From NCBI GenBank assembly GCA_035293985.1, contig DATGLS010000007.1:1-64000 (forward strand): DNA of 64,000 nucleotides. The letters run 5' to 3'. The notes under the pieces are model-generated. The model was not told the origin of the DNA and made no database searches. It saw only the letters and a list, made by a program, of their open reading frames with translations. This DNA is from JAVDCA01 sp035293985 (lineage in GTDB: Bacteria > Pseudomonadota > Alphaproteobacteria > Rhizobiales > Xanthobacteraceae). Position 1 is the first letter of the stretch, and each line of letters starts with the position of its first letter. A program made the translations under genes and the position numbers. Below, piece after piece: positions 43,941 through 52,143 of this stretch.

Positions 43941-44597
43941 ATGCGGGTTGTCCGCCTAGTGATCATGCTTGTGGCTGCGGCGTTGGCGGCCGGCTGCGCG
44001 CGGCAATCGCCGCGGCCGGCGGCGCTCGCCGTCCAGCCTGTGTCCGAGCTCGACGCGTACACTTATGCGGGTCCGCGCGGCATCGCGCAGAGCGTGGCGA
44101 CGGCGACCCCGGTCGCGGTCACGCGCGCGGCGCCGCCGAGCGCCTACACGCTCGACGCCGGCGACAAGCTGCGTGTCGTCGTGTTCGGCCAGGACGGCCT
44201 CACCAACAGCTACAGCGTCGATGCCGGCGGCAGCATCACCATGCCGCTGATCGGCGCCGTGAAGGCGCGCGGGCTCACGACATCGGAACTCTCCGCCGCG
44301 ATCGCGGCGCGGCTGCGCCAGGGTTTCATCCGCGACCCGGCCGTCGCGGTCGAGGTCGAGACCTACCGGCCGTTCTTCATCCTCGGCGAGGTGACCTATC
44401 CGGGCCAGTATCCCTACGTCGCCAACATGACGGTCGAGACTGCGGTCGCGATCGCGGGCGGCTACAGTCCGCGCGCCTTCCGCGAGCAGGTGACGATTAC
44501 CCGCACGACACACGGCGAGACCATCCGCAGCACCGTGCCGACGACGGCGCAGGTGCGGCCCGGCGACACGATCAACGTGGCGGAGCGGTGGTTCTGA
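43941..44597 (+). CDS. polysaccharide export (OPX/Wza-like) lipoprotein
   Basis: The 218-residue protein begins with a lipoprotein signal (LVIMLVAAALAAGCARQSPR; lipobox AAGC). The mature part has the Poly_export domain (AYTLDAGDKLRVVVFGQDGL, VDAGGSITMPLIGAVKARGL) and a SLBB-type segment (FFILGEVTYPGQYPYVANMT). It is shorter than Wza, which has more SLBB domains. Family members form the outer-membrane exit for capsule or exopolysaccharide. No Wzc-like kinase or glycosyltransferase is adjacent, so it may serve a distant polysaccharide locus; a flippase lies 10 kb away. Confidence 0.88.
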   Translation: MRVVRLVIMLVAAALAAGCARQSPRPAALAVQPVSELDAYTYAGPRGIAQSVATATPVAVTRAAPPSAYTLDAGDKLRVVVFGQDGLTNSYSVDAGGSITMPLIGAVKARGLTTSELSAAIAARLRQGFIRDPAVAVEVETYRPFFILGEVTYPGQYPYVANMTVETAVAIAGGYSPRAFREQVTITRTTHGETIRSTVPTTAQVRPGDTINVAERWF

Positions 44598-44601
44598 AGG
44601 G

Positions 44602-44674
44602 GGCGAATAGCGAATGGCGAATGGCTGATCGCACCCGCTACTTCTCCATTCGCTATTCCCTATTCGCTACTCGC
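44602..44674. repeat. heptamer tandem repeat with inverted arms, copy 1
   Basis: The left arm has CGAATAG-CGAATGG-CGAATGG units (44602-44624); the right arm has the same heptamers on the other strand (44646-44674). The arms form a long imperfect hairpin between two convergent genes, where it could act as a two-way terminator. A related copy is at 59211-59305. Confidence 0.8.
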
Positions 44675-44686
44675 GCCTGACGTTGC

Positions 44687-45358
44687 CTATCCCACGTACT
44701 TCCCAAACCACGCGGTCGTGCGGTCCCACGCCTGCTTGCAGGCGGCCTCATTGTAGCTGCCGCGCTCGTCGCAGGCGAAGCCGTGGCCGGCGCCCTGGTA
44801 GACGTAGATGTCGCAATCCGAACGCTTCTGCTTGATCGCCTCGACATCGGACATCGGGATCGACTGGTCCTGGTCGCCGAAGTGGAGCTGCGTCGGGATC
44901 TTCGGCTTGAGGTCGACGTTCTTGGCGATCTGGCCGCCGTAATAGCCGACCGAGGCCGACAGCCCGTCGAGCTTGCCGGCGGAAAGGAACGCGACCGTGC
45001 CGCCCATGCAGTAGCCGACGATGCCGACCTTGCCGGCCGCCTTGACGTTGTCGACCGCGGCGGCGACGTCGCGCAGCATCGCGGCCCAATCGATCTTCGG
45101 AATGATCTCGCGCGCCTTGGCGATCTCGTCAGGCGAGTAGCCGGATTCGAAATTCGGCTTGACGCGATCGAACACCGCCGGTGCGGTCGACACGTAGCCG
45201 ATCGCGGCGAAGCGATCGCACATGGCACGAATATGATGGTTCACGCCGAAGATTTCTTGGATCACCACCAGGCCGCCCTTCGCCTTGCCTTGCGGCTCCG
45301 CGCGATATCCGCCGAGCTTGAATCCGTCCGACGCCGTGAGTGTGATGTGCGTGCCCAA
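44687..45358 (-). CDS. dienelactone hydrolase-family protein
   Basis: The 223-residue alpha/beta hydrolase has the catalytic Cys in VGIVGYCMGGTVAF (about residue 117), Asp in HFGDQDQSIPM and His in YQGAGHGFACDE (about 188), the DLH triad. IQEIFGVNHHIRAMCDRFAA is the conserved N-terminal block. Start: TTG 45358 with GGAG seven bases upstream, matching the usual GTHITLTASDG start; the open frame upstream is unrelated Arg-rich sequence. The enzyme class cleaves dienelactones in aromatic degradation, but many relatives have other ester substrates. Confidence 0.9.
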   Translation of the reverse strand: MGTHITLTASDGFKLGGYRAEPQGKAKGGLVVIQEIFGVNHHIRAMCDRFAAIGYVSTAPAVFDRVKPNFESGYSPDEIAKAREIIPKIDWAAMLRDVAAAVDNVKAAGKVGIVGYCMGGTVAFLSAGKLDGLSASVGYYGGQIAKNVDLKPKIPTQLHFGDQDQSIPMSDVEAIKQKRSDCDIYVYQGAGHGFACDERGSYNEAACKQAWDRTTAWFGKYVG

Positions 45359-45574
45359 GGTAGAGCTCCATTCGGCTGTTGAAAAATCGATGGCGATATC
45401 GCCGCGCTGCGGACGCCGCGCGGGCGGGTTTATATCACGGCCGCTCGCACGCCGTGAACGCCCATTCAGAAAAGTCTTTATGTTCCAAGGTGAACCGGCC
45501 GCCGCGGGCGTTCGACCAAGGATGGACAGAAGAAACTGCCCGATGCCCTGATCCCCGATCCCTTGGAGACCTTC

Positions 45575-46084
45575 ATGTTCCGCAAGTCCATCCTCGCCGC
45601 GCTCGCGGCTGCTTCCCTCGGTGCGCTCGCCGTGTCGACGACGGACGCTTCCGCCTTCGCCCACTTCGGCGGCCGCGGCTACGCCCGCGCCAGCTTCGCC
45701 CGCGTCGGGACCCCGCGCATCGCGTTCCACCAGAACTTCGCGATCCGCCGCGCGGCCTTTCTCAAGCTGTACCCGCCCTACAAGCATTGGTCCTGGTGGT
45801 GGTGGCACCATCATCACCATCACTGGGTCTGGGGCGTTCCGGTCATCGCCGGCGGCGTCACCTACGCGAGCGCGCCGAGCTATGCGAGCACGCCGGCGGT
45901 CACCAACAACTGCAACTGCCTGACCAAGCAGTACACGCGGGACGGCGCCGTGGTGTTCAAGGACGTCTGCACCAACGAGATGGCGATGAACCCGCCGGCG
46001 GCCGACGCCGCTCCGCAGGCGCCCGCCTCGCTGCAGACCGCGCCGATGCAGCAGGGCTACCTGCAGCCGCAGCCCGCGCAATGA
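45575..46084 (+). CDS. secreted protein with Trp/His cluster
   Basis: The 169-residue product has a signal peptide (MFRKSILAALAAASLGALAV, cleaved near DASA). A striking cluster WWWWHHHHHHWVWG lies in the middle, preceded by RRAAFLKLYPPYKHW. Then come a short hydrophobic stretch (GVPVIAGGVTYA), a Cys pair (CNCLTKQYTRDGAVVFKDVC) and a Pro/Gln/Ala-rich tail. The function is unknown; the six histidines next to four tryptophans could bind metal or heme. I prefer ATG 45575, which follows GGAGA, over the in-frame ATG 45563. Confidence 0.75.
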   Translation: MFRKSILAALAAASLGALAVSTTDASAFAHFGGRGYARASFARVGTPRIAFHQNFAIRRAAFLKLYPPYKHWSWWWWHHHHHHWVWGVPVIAGGVTYASAPSYASTPAVTNNCNCLTKQYTRDGAVVFKDVCTNEMAMNPPAADAAPQAPASLQTAPMQQGYLQPQPAQ

Positions 46085-46128
46085 GCGGGAGCGCGCACAG
46101 AGAAGTGCGAGGGCCTCGGCCGGTTGTC

Positions 46129-46152
46129 GGGGCTCTTTGCGGGGCTCTTTGC
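46129..46152. repeat. perfect 12-bp tandem duplication
   Basis: GGGGCTCTTTGC occurs twice back to back (46129-46140 and 46141-46152) between the secreted protein gene and the cupin gene. Confidence 0.8.
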
Positions 46153-46167
46153 TCGTGTGAAGTCGAC

Positions 46168-46490
<323 letters not shown>

Positions 46491-46494
<4 letters not shown>

Positions 46495-47513
46495 CGCGGG
46501 CCTCGGCCGGCCTCGAGCCCGAACGCCTGCGCCAGCAGCTCATAGGAATGCCGGCGGGCGGCGTGATCGTAGATCATGGTGGTGACCATCACCTCGTCCG
46601 CCTGCGTCGCTTCGATCAGCGGCTTGAGGCGAGCGAGCACCGTATCGGGGGCGCCCGCGAATACGCGCGCGCGGTTCTGGGCGATGCGGGCGCGATCGAT
46701 CGGCGCATAGTCGTAGGCGGCCGCCTCCTCGGGGCTGGCGAGCGGCAGGTACTCGCCCTTCGAGCGGCGCACGTAGTTGAGGTCGATCGTCGCCGCGAGC
46801 CGCTCCGCCTCGGCATCGGTGTCGGCCGCGACCGCCGCGACGCCCAGGATGGCGTGCGGGCGCGCGAGCGCCGGCGAGGGCTTGAAATGCGCCCGATAGC
46901 TCGTCATCGCCGAGACGGCGTCATGACTCGCGAAATGATGCGCGAAGGCGAAGCCGGCGCCGATCATCGCGGCGAGCTCGGCGCTGTAGCCGCTCGAGCC
47001 GAGCAGATGGATCGGCGGCAGCGGCACGTCCGCCGGCATGGCCCGCACCTTGCCGAACGGATGTCCCTCGGGAAAGCCGCGCGACTCGATCAGCATCAGC
47101 TCCTGGAAGCGCTCGAGAAAATCATCGTCGTCGCGGACGTCCTGGCGCCGCCGCAGCGCCACCGACGTGATCGGATCGGTACCGGGCGCACGGCCGATGC
47201 CGAGGTCGATGCGGCCGGGAAACAGCGCCTCCAGCACTTTGAAGCGTTCCGCCACGTTGAGCGGCGCATGGTTCGGCAGCATCACGCCGCCCGAGCCGAC
47301 CCGCATGCGCTGCGTGATCGCCGCGATCTGCCCGATCATGATGTCGGGCGCCGAGCTCGCGACCGAGGGCAGGTTGTGATGCTCGGCGACCCAGTAGCGG
47401 GTGTAGCCGAGCCGATCGGCGAGCTGCGCGAGGTCGAGGCTGTTGCGCAGCGCTTGCGCGCCCGAATGGCCGGTGGTGATGGGCGAGAGATCGAGGACGG
47501 ACAGCGGCAGCAT
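46491..47513 (-). CDS. LLM-class flavin-dependent oxidoreductase
   Basis: The 340-residue luciferase-like monooxygenase begins LSVLDLSPITTGHSGAQALR and has RYWVAEHHNLPSVASSAPDI, the MRVGSGGVMLPNHAPLNVAE segment and LGIGRAPGTDP, as in the YhbW/alkanal-monooxygenase-like group. It would use reduced FMN or F420 on an unknown aldehyde, sulfonate or similar substrate. It is coupled to the downstream cupin gene by a 4-base overlap. Confidence 0.92.
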
Positions 47514-47561
47514 GCCGCATATTTAGCGAGCGGGGCGCACGCCGCCAATCTGGTCGCGGGG

Positions 47562-48434
47562 CTACTTGCCCGCGTTCGTCGTCGGCGCCGTCGCGGCGGT
47601 CTGCGGGCTCGCCACCGTGAACTCGGTCGCCTCGACCACGAGGTTGCCGAGCATGCTGTTGATCGCGAGGCCGTATGGCGCGAGCAGGCGCGTGCCCGCG
47701 ATCGGCGCGAACGTCAATTCGATATCGCGGCCGCCGGCGAGATACTTGAACAGCGCGCTGCTCGGGCGATGGCCGGCGATTGCGTTCAGCGCCACAGCGC
47801 ACACGACCGCTGGACCCGCATAGCCCTTGTCGGCCTTGACCTGCTCGATGCGCTTGAAGCTGAGCGCGAGGTCGAAGCGCCGCCGTCCGTCGAAGATCGG
47901 CAGCGTGCGCCTGCAGGCATCGGCCGCGACCATGTCGCCCGTGCCGTCCATGCGGATCAGCATGGCGGTCAACGGATCGACGATGCCCTTGCGGTCCGCC
48001 TCGGTGATCGGCACGCGGTCCTCCTCGGGCACGTTGGTCTCGGCGGTGAGGTCCTTCACGTTGCCGCCGTCGAGCGTCATCTTGATCGTGTCGCGGTCCT
48101 TGTCGCGGGTGGTGCCGAGCGCGAAGCTCGCCGGCACCAGCCTGCCCTCGACGACCACGCCGCTCGTGCGCATCGCGCCTTCGCCGCGCACCACGAAGCG
48201 CATCATGCCGCTCGCCTGCCCGCTCGCAGCGCTCGAGAAGGCGGTGTCGCCGATGGTGACGAGCACCTCGGCCTTGCCGATCGCGATGTGGGCGACCTTG
48301 ATGGTGTAGTGCGCGTCGAGGCGCGTATCGGCGCGCGCCGCGCCCGCGAGGCTCACGAGCAGCGCGGCGGCCCACAGCGGACGAAGCCATCGCGCGTGCG
48401 ATTGGCGGCCGCAACCGGGGAATCTGCCGAACAT
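47562..48434 (-). CDS. secreted DUF3108-family protein
   Basis: The 290-residue protein has a signal peptide (LRPLWAAALLVSLAGAARAD) and a long beta-rich domain starting RLDAHYTIKVAHIAIGKAEV, with DGRRRFDLALSFKRIEQVK and LEYLAGG-like FKYLAGGRDIELTFAPIAGT. I recognise the DUF3108 pattern of periplasmic proteins of unknown function found widely in Rhizobiales. A possible role in envelope assembly is only inferred. The first 15 residues are Arg/Gly-rich, so a start slightly downstream is possible. Confidence 0.8.
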   Translation of the reverse strand: MFGRFPGCGRQSHARWLRPLWAAALLVSLAGAARADTRLDAHYTIKVAHIAIGKAEVLVTIGDTAFSSAASGQASGMMRFVVRGEGAMRTSGVVVEGRLVPASFALGTTRDKDRDTIKMTLDGGNVKDLTAETNVPEEDRVPITEADRKGIVDPLTAMLIRMDGTGDMVAADACRRTLPIFDGRRRFDLALSFKRIEQVKADKGYAGPAVVCAVALNAIAGHRPSSALFKYLAGGRDIELTFAPIAGTRLLAPYGLAINSMLGNLVVEATEFTVASPQTAATAPTTNAGK

Positions 48435-48610
48435 CGATGCGTCCTTCGCGATCGCACCCGCTCTCCCTTTTCCCCCGCCTTAGCTAGGGGTCTCCGGTGT
48501 CGAGCGCGTGACCGGCGCAATGATTGTTGCGCGTTTGCGTTAATGCGCGCTGGCGCGCCGATTAACCACGCGACCTTCAACTCGAACCATACGCGGCGAA
48601 ACGGCCGGCG

Positions 48611-48913
48611 TCAGAACGGCCACTGCAGCGAATGCGGCGCGAGCTCCCAGTCGCTCTTCCACCCCGTGAGGCAGCCGCGGCGGAACTGCAGCCAGACCCG
48701 GCGGTCGACGCGGAAGAAGCCGGGCGTCAGCGCGGGCCGTTCGGCGTAGAATATCTCGTCGCCGCGCCGGCCGCGTTCATGGATCAGGGGCGTCCCCAGC
48801 GCCGTCGCGGCGTCCTGCGGCGTCATGCCGAAGGCGAGCGGCAGGGTGCTCGGCGGGTCGGCATTCGGCACCGTGAGCCAGCCCGCACACGCCAATGCGA
48901 CCATGGTTTTCAT
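48611..48913 (-). CDS. small secreted protein of unknown function
   Basis: The 100-residue product begins with a signal-like segment (MKTMVALACAGWLTVPNA). The mature part STLPLAFGMTPQDAATALGT is reminiscent of the SmpA/OmlA (BamE-like) helix that starts with GMT; it continues DEIFYAERPALTPGFFRVDR and ends with VWLQFRRGCLTGWKSDWELA. It lacks a clear lipobox cysteine, so it is not a typical BamE. I start at ATG 48913. Its neighbours on both sides are minus-strand envelope proteins. Confidence 0.6.
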   Translation of the reverse strand: MKTMVALACAGWLTVPNADPPSTLPLAFGMTPQDAATALGTPLIHERGRRGDEIFYAERPALTPGFFRVDRRVWLQFRRGCLTGWKSDWELAPHSLQWPF

Positions 48914-48991
48914 GATATTCGCCTCATGCCCTCGCCATCGTGGCGGCAAGGACCGGCGGCGTCAACCGGAGGGAGCGAATGCCCCCGGCTT

Positions 48992-50050
48992 TCAGTGCAC
49001 GGCGGGGGGCGGCCCGGCCTGCGCGGTGGCGGGTGGCTGGTTCGCTCCCGGCAGCACGATCACACGGGTGCCGACGTGGACGCGACTGAAGAGGTCCTCG
49101 ACATCCTCGTTCACCAGGCGGATGCAGCCGGATGACACGAAGGTGCCGATGGTCGAGGGCTGATTGGTGCCATGGATGCGGTAGAGCGTATGGCCGAGAT
49201 ACATTGCGCGCGCGCCGAGCGGGTTCGACGGGCCTCCAGCCATGAAGCGCGGCAGATAGGGCTGGCGCTCGATCATCTCCTTGGGCGGGAACCAGTCCGG
49301 CCACTCCTTCATCCGGCTGATTTTCTCGGTGCCTGTCCAAGTGAAGCCCTCGCGGCCGACGCCGATGCCGTAGCGCATCGCCTGGCCATTGCCGAGCACG
49401 AGGTAGAGGTAGGTGTTCGGCGTATCGACGATGATGGTGCCGGCCGGCTCGTTGGTCGGGTAGGAGACGATCTGGCGCTTGAACTGCGGCGCGAGCTCCT
49501 GATGCTCGTCCGGTTGCTCGGGACGGATGTCCGGCGGCAGCGCTGCGACCGTGCTGCCCTGCTGGCCCGGCGCCGCGACTGGTGCGTTCAGGCCGGTATC
49601 GACCACGCCGGGTGGGCGCGGCACGTCCGGATTGGACGACCGGTTGTCATAGGGGCCGGGAGCAGGTCCTGGCGCATTGGCGACCGGACCGCCCGGATAC
49701 GCATTGCGGTCGTGCACCCAGGGATAATCCGCCGGCGGCGGGAAGTTGGTGCCGGCCGCCGGGGCCGGCGGCATGGCCTGCTGCCGCGCCGTATAGGGCT
49801 GCTGCTGTTGCTGATAGGGCCCGCCCGGATAAGCAGACTGCGGGGGCGGCGCGTAGTTTGGCGGCGGGGCCGGCGCGTACATGCCGGGCTGCTGGTCGTA
49901 ATCGTCCGCCGGCGGCGGGGCAGGGCGGTAAGCCGGGCCGTTCGGATAAGCCGGGCCCGACGGGTAATATTGTGCGGAGGCTTCGCCCAGCAGCAGAACG
50001 GCAAAGCCGGTCGCCAGCGCGACCCAGGTGGCGGCACGTACAGCGTTCAT
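48992..50050 (-). CDS. L,D-transpeptidase (YkuD) with long Pro/Tyr-rich N-terminus
   Basis: The enzyme cross-links peptidoglycan 3-3 or attaches proteins to it. After a signal peptide (ATWVALATGFAVLLLGEASA) comes a low-complexity region of about 170 residues rich in Pro, Tyr, Gly and Gln (YPNGPAYRPAPPPADDYDQQ, QQQQPYTARQQ). The YkuD catalytic domain occupies the C-terminal half, with TYLYLVLGNGQAMRYGIGVG and the catalytic HGTN...SSGCIRLVNEDVEDL block (Cys about 311). I start at ATG 50050; the open frame before it is not signal-peptide-like. The Pro-rich linker probably spans the cell wall. Confidence 0.93.
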   Translation of the reverse strand: MNAVRAATWVALATGFAVLLLGEASAQYYPSGPAYPNGPAYRPAPPPADDYDQQPGMYAPAPPPNYAPPPQSAYPGGPYQQQQQPYTARQQAMPPAPAAGTNFPPPADYPWVHDRNAYPGGPVANAPGPAPGPYDNRSSNPDVPRPPGVVDTGLNAPVAAPGQQGSTVAALPPDIRPEQPDEHQELAPQFKRQIVSYPTNEPAGTIIVDTPNTYLYLVLGNGQAMRYGIGVGREGFTWTGTEKISRMKEWPDWFPPKEMIERQPYLPRFMAGGPSNPLGARAMYLGHTLYRIHGTNQPSTIGTFVSSGCIRLVNEDVEDLFSRVHVGTRVIVLPGANQPPATAQAGPPPAVH

Positions 50051-50323
50051 GTGAAATCCCACTATCCCCGGGCCCTCTATGGGCGAAACTTGGGGCAGGA
50101 TGAAGGCGTTTGCTCCGTTTCGCCAGTCCTCGGACGCGGATGAGCCAATCGTGCAGCGGCGCACGCCGAGCGGAAGCCTGCCCGACTTGATCGGGGAAGG
50201 CACCGCAGTCGCCGCTAGGAACCGACGCCGAACCGAAAGTGGCGGAGTGGGGCGGACGGCATCGCGGCGGCCGTGTAGAATCGCCTCCTTCCGCCGGGGT
50301 GGCGGCGTCTACAGGGGACTGGC

Positions 50324-51199
50324 ATGGATTGGACTGATCGGCGCGAGCGTCTGCGCGCCACGGTGGCGGCGGGCCGCTGCATTCACCCGGGCTCGGTGCA
50401 CGACCCGATCTCGGCGCGGATCGCCGAAGATCTGGGCTTCGAGGCCGGCATGTTCGCGGGCTCGGTCGCCTCGCTCGCAGTGCTCGGTGCTCCCGACATC
50501 GTCGTGCTCACCCTCACCGAGTTCGCCGAGCAGGCCTATCGCATCAACCGGGCGGGCAAGCTGCCGCTGCTGGTCGATGCCGACCACGGCTACGGCAATG
50601 CGCTCAACGTCAAGCGCACCGTCGAGGAGCTGGAGACCGCGGGCGTCGCCGGCCTCACCATCGAGGACACGTTGCTGCCGACGCCCTATGGCGCGACCGA
50701 CACGAAGCTCATTTCGATCGCCGAAGGGGTCGGCAAGATGAAGGCGGCGCTCGCCGGCCGCCAGGATCCGCGCCTGATCGTCATCGGGCGCACCGCCGCG
50801 CTCACCATCACGGGCGTCGCCGACACGATTGCGCGCCTCAAGGCCTACGAGGAGGCGGGTGTCGACATGCTGTTCATGGCCGGCGTGAAGAGCCGCGCCG
50901 AGCTCGACGAGGTCGCCGCCGCGGTGAAGAAGCCGCTCTTTCTCGGCAGTGCCGCCAAGGAGCTCTACGACCGCGACTACCTGTCGGCGCGCAACGTGCG
51001 CATCTGCCTGCAGGGACACGCGCCGTTCAACGCCGCGGTCAATGCGGTCCATGCGACGCTGAAGGCGCTGCGCGACGGCAAGCCGTCATGGGAATTGCCG
51101 AACATCTCGCCGCCGTCCGACCTGCTGAAGCAGTCGACGCGGCTCGCCGCCTATGCGGCATGGACCAAGGATTTCCTCGACGCCAGTATGAAAAGTTGA
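50324..51199 (+). CDS. isocitrate lyase/PEP mutase-family enzyme (oxaloacetate decarboxylase-like)
   Basis: The 291-residue TIM-barrel protein has CIHPGSVHDPISARIAEDLG and LGFEAGMFAGSVASLAVLGA near the start, LPLLVDADHGYGNALNVKRT with the metal-binding Asp residues, AGVAGLTIEDTLLP, and PRLIVIGRTAALTITGVADT. This pattern fits the PEP mutase/ICL superfamily members annotated as oxaloacetate decarboxylase or 2,3-dimethylmalate lyase. It cleaves C-C bonds of 2-hydroxy acids; the exact substrate is unknown. A deacetylase gene follows 12 bases later, probably in one transcript. Confidence 0.88.
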   Translation: MDWTDRRERLRATVAAGRCIHPGSVHDPISARIAEDLGFEAGMFAGSVASLAVLGAPDIVVLTLTEFAEQAYRINRAGKLPLLVDADHGYGNALNVKRTVEELETAGVAGLTIEDTLLPTPYGATDTKLISIAEGVGKMKAALAGRQDPRLIVIGRTAALTITGVADTIARLKAYEEAGVDMLFMAGVKSRAELDEVAAAVKKPLFLGSAAKELYDRDYLSARNVRICLQGHAPFNAAVNAVHATLKALRDGKPSWELPNISPPSDLLKQSTRLAAYAAWTKDFLDASMKS

Positions 51200-51211
51200 G
51201 GGGAAGCCGTC

Positions 51212-52075
51212 ATGAGCAAGCGTCCTTTCGCCTGGCCGGACGGCAAGCGTATCGCGGTGACCATGACCGCGATGCTGGAGACGTGGTCCGAGGGCAAGGC
51301 GCCGCCCTACGGCGTGCAGGCGACGCCGCTCAAGCCCGGCACCATCGACCATGGCGGGATCGCCTGGGGCAGCTACGGCGGCAAGGTCGGCGTCTGGCGC
51401 ATCATCGAGCTGATGCGTCGCAACGGCATGCGCGGCACCTTCTGCGTCAATGCCCGCTGCGCCGAGCTCTATCCCGAGGCGGTCGCGCAGATCGTCAAGT
51501 CCGGACACGATGTCGCCGGACATGGTTACGTGCAGGACCAGCTGCTCGCCTACATGACGCCCGACGAGGAGCGCGCCACCATCCGCAAGTGCCTCGACGT
51601 GCTGGAGAATGTCTCCGGGCAGCGCCCGGTCGGATGGCTGAGCCCGGTGCTCGCCTATACGGAGCATACGCGCCGCATTCTGATCGAGGAGAAGCTCCTG
51701 TGGCATGGCGACGGGCGCGACAGCGACCTGCCGAATGTGGTCGAGACCAGCGGCGGCTCGATCGTGCACATCCCGGCGAGCGATTTCACCGACAACCGGG
51801 TGCTGCGCGCGAGCCCGATGGACCTGTGGGACGTCTACAAGGAGACGTTCGATTACCTCTACTGGCGCGAGCCCCCGGCGCTGCTCGCGCTTTCCATGCA
51901 CTGCCATTTCGGCGGGCGTCCCCTGGTCTCGGCAATCATGGAAAAAATACTTAAATACATGGCACAGTATCCGGACGTATGGTTTGCGTCGTATGGCGAG
52001 ATCGCGCGTTGGGTGTTCGATACGCAGCGCTCCGCCGACACGCATCCGCGTCGACTCGTTCACACGGCCAAGTGA
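51212..52075 (+). CDS. polysaccharide deacetylase-family protein
   Basis: The 287-residue NodB-fold protein has KRIAVTMTAMLETWSEGKAP, then RNGMRGTFCVNARCAELYPE, the metal-binding GHDVAGHGYVQDQLLAYMT, and WLSPVLAYTEHTRRILIEEK. The usual first Asp of the TFDDG motif is replaced (TMTAMLETW), as in the PuuE/allantoinase-like and related cytoplasmic subgroup, which act on small amides rather than chitin. There is no signal peptide. It is coupled to the lyase gene upstream; the pair may act on one small-molecule pathway. Confidence 0.85.
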   Translation: MSKRPFAWPDGKRIAVTMTAMLETWSEGKAPPYGVQATPLKPGTIDHGGIAWGSYGGKVGVWRIIELMRRNGMRGTFCVNARCAELYPEAVAQIVKSGHDVAGHGYVQDQLLAYMTPDEERATIRKCLDVLENVSGQRPVGWLSPVLAYTEHTRRILIEEKLLWHGDGRDSDLPNVVETSGGSIVHIPASDFTDNRVLRASPMDLWDVYKETFDYLYWREPPALLALSMHCHFGGRPLVSAIMEKILKYMAQYPDVWFASYGEIARWVFDTQRSADTHPRRLVHTAK

Positions 52076-52101
52076 ACCGAAGAGTGATCCTGAAGGATGA
52101 G

Positions 52102-52134
52102 AATCCCGAGAGGAATCTGAGGAATCTCGAGAGG
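52102..52134 (+). repeat. short tandem repeat in the leader of the HtrA-like gene
   Basis: AATCCCGAGAGG (52102-52113), AATCTGAGG (52114-52122) and AATCTCGAGAGG (52123-52134) are three near-repeats between the deacetylase stop and the ATG at 52144. The last AGAGGAG also serves as the ribosome binding site. Confidence 0.65.
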
Positions 52135-52143
52135 AGTTGCCGC

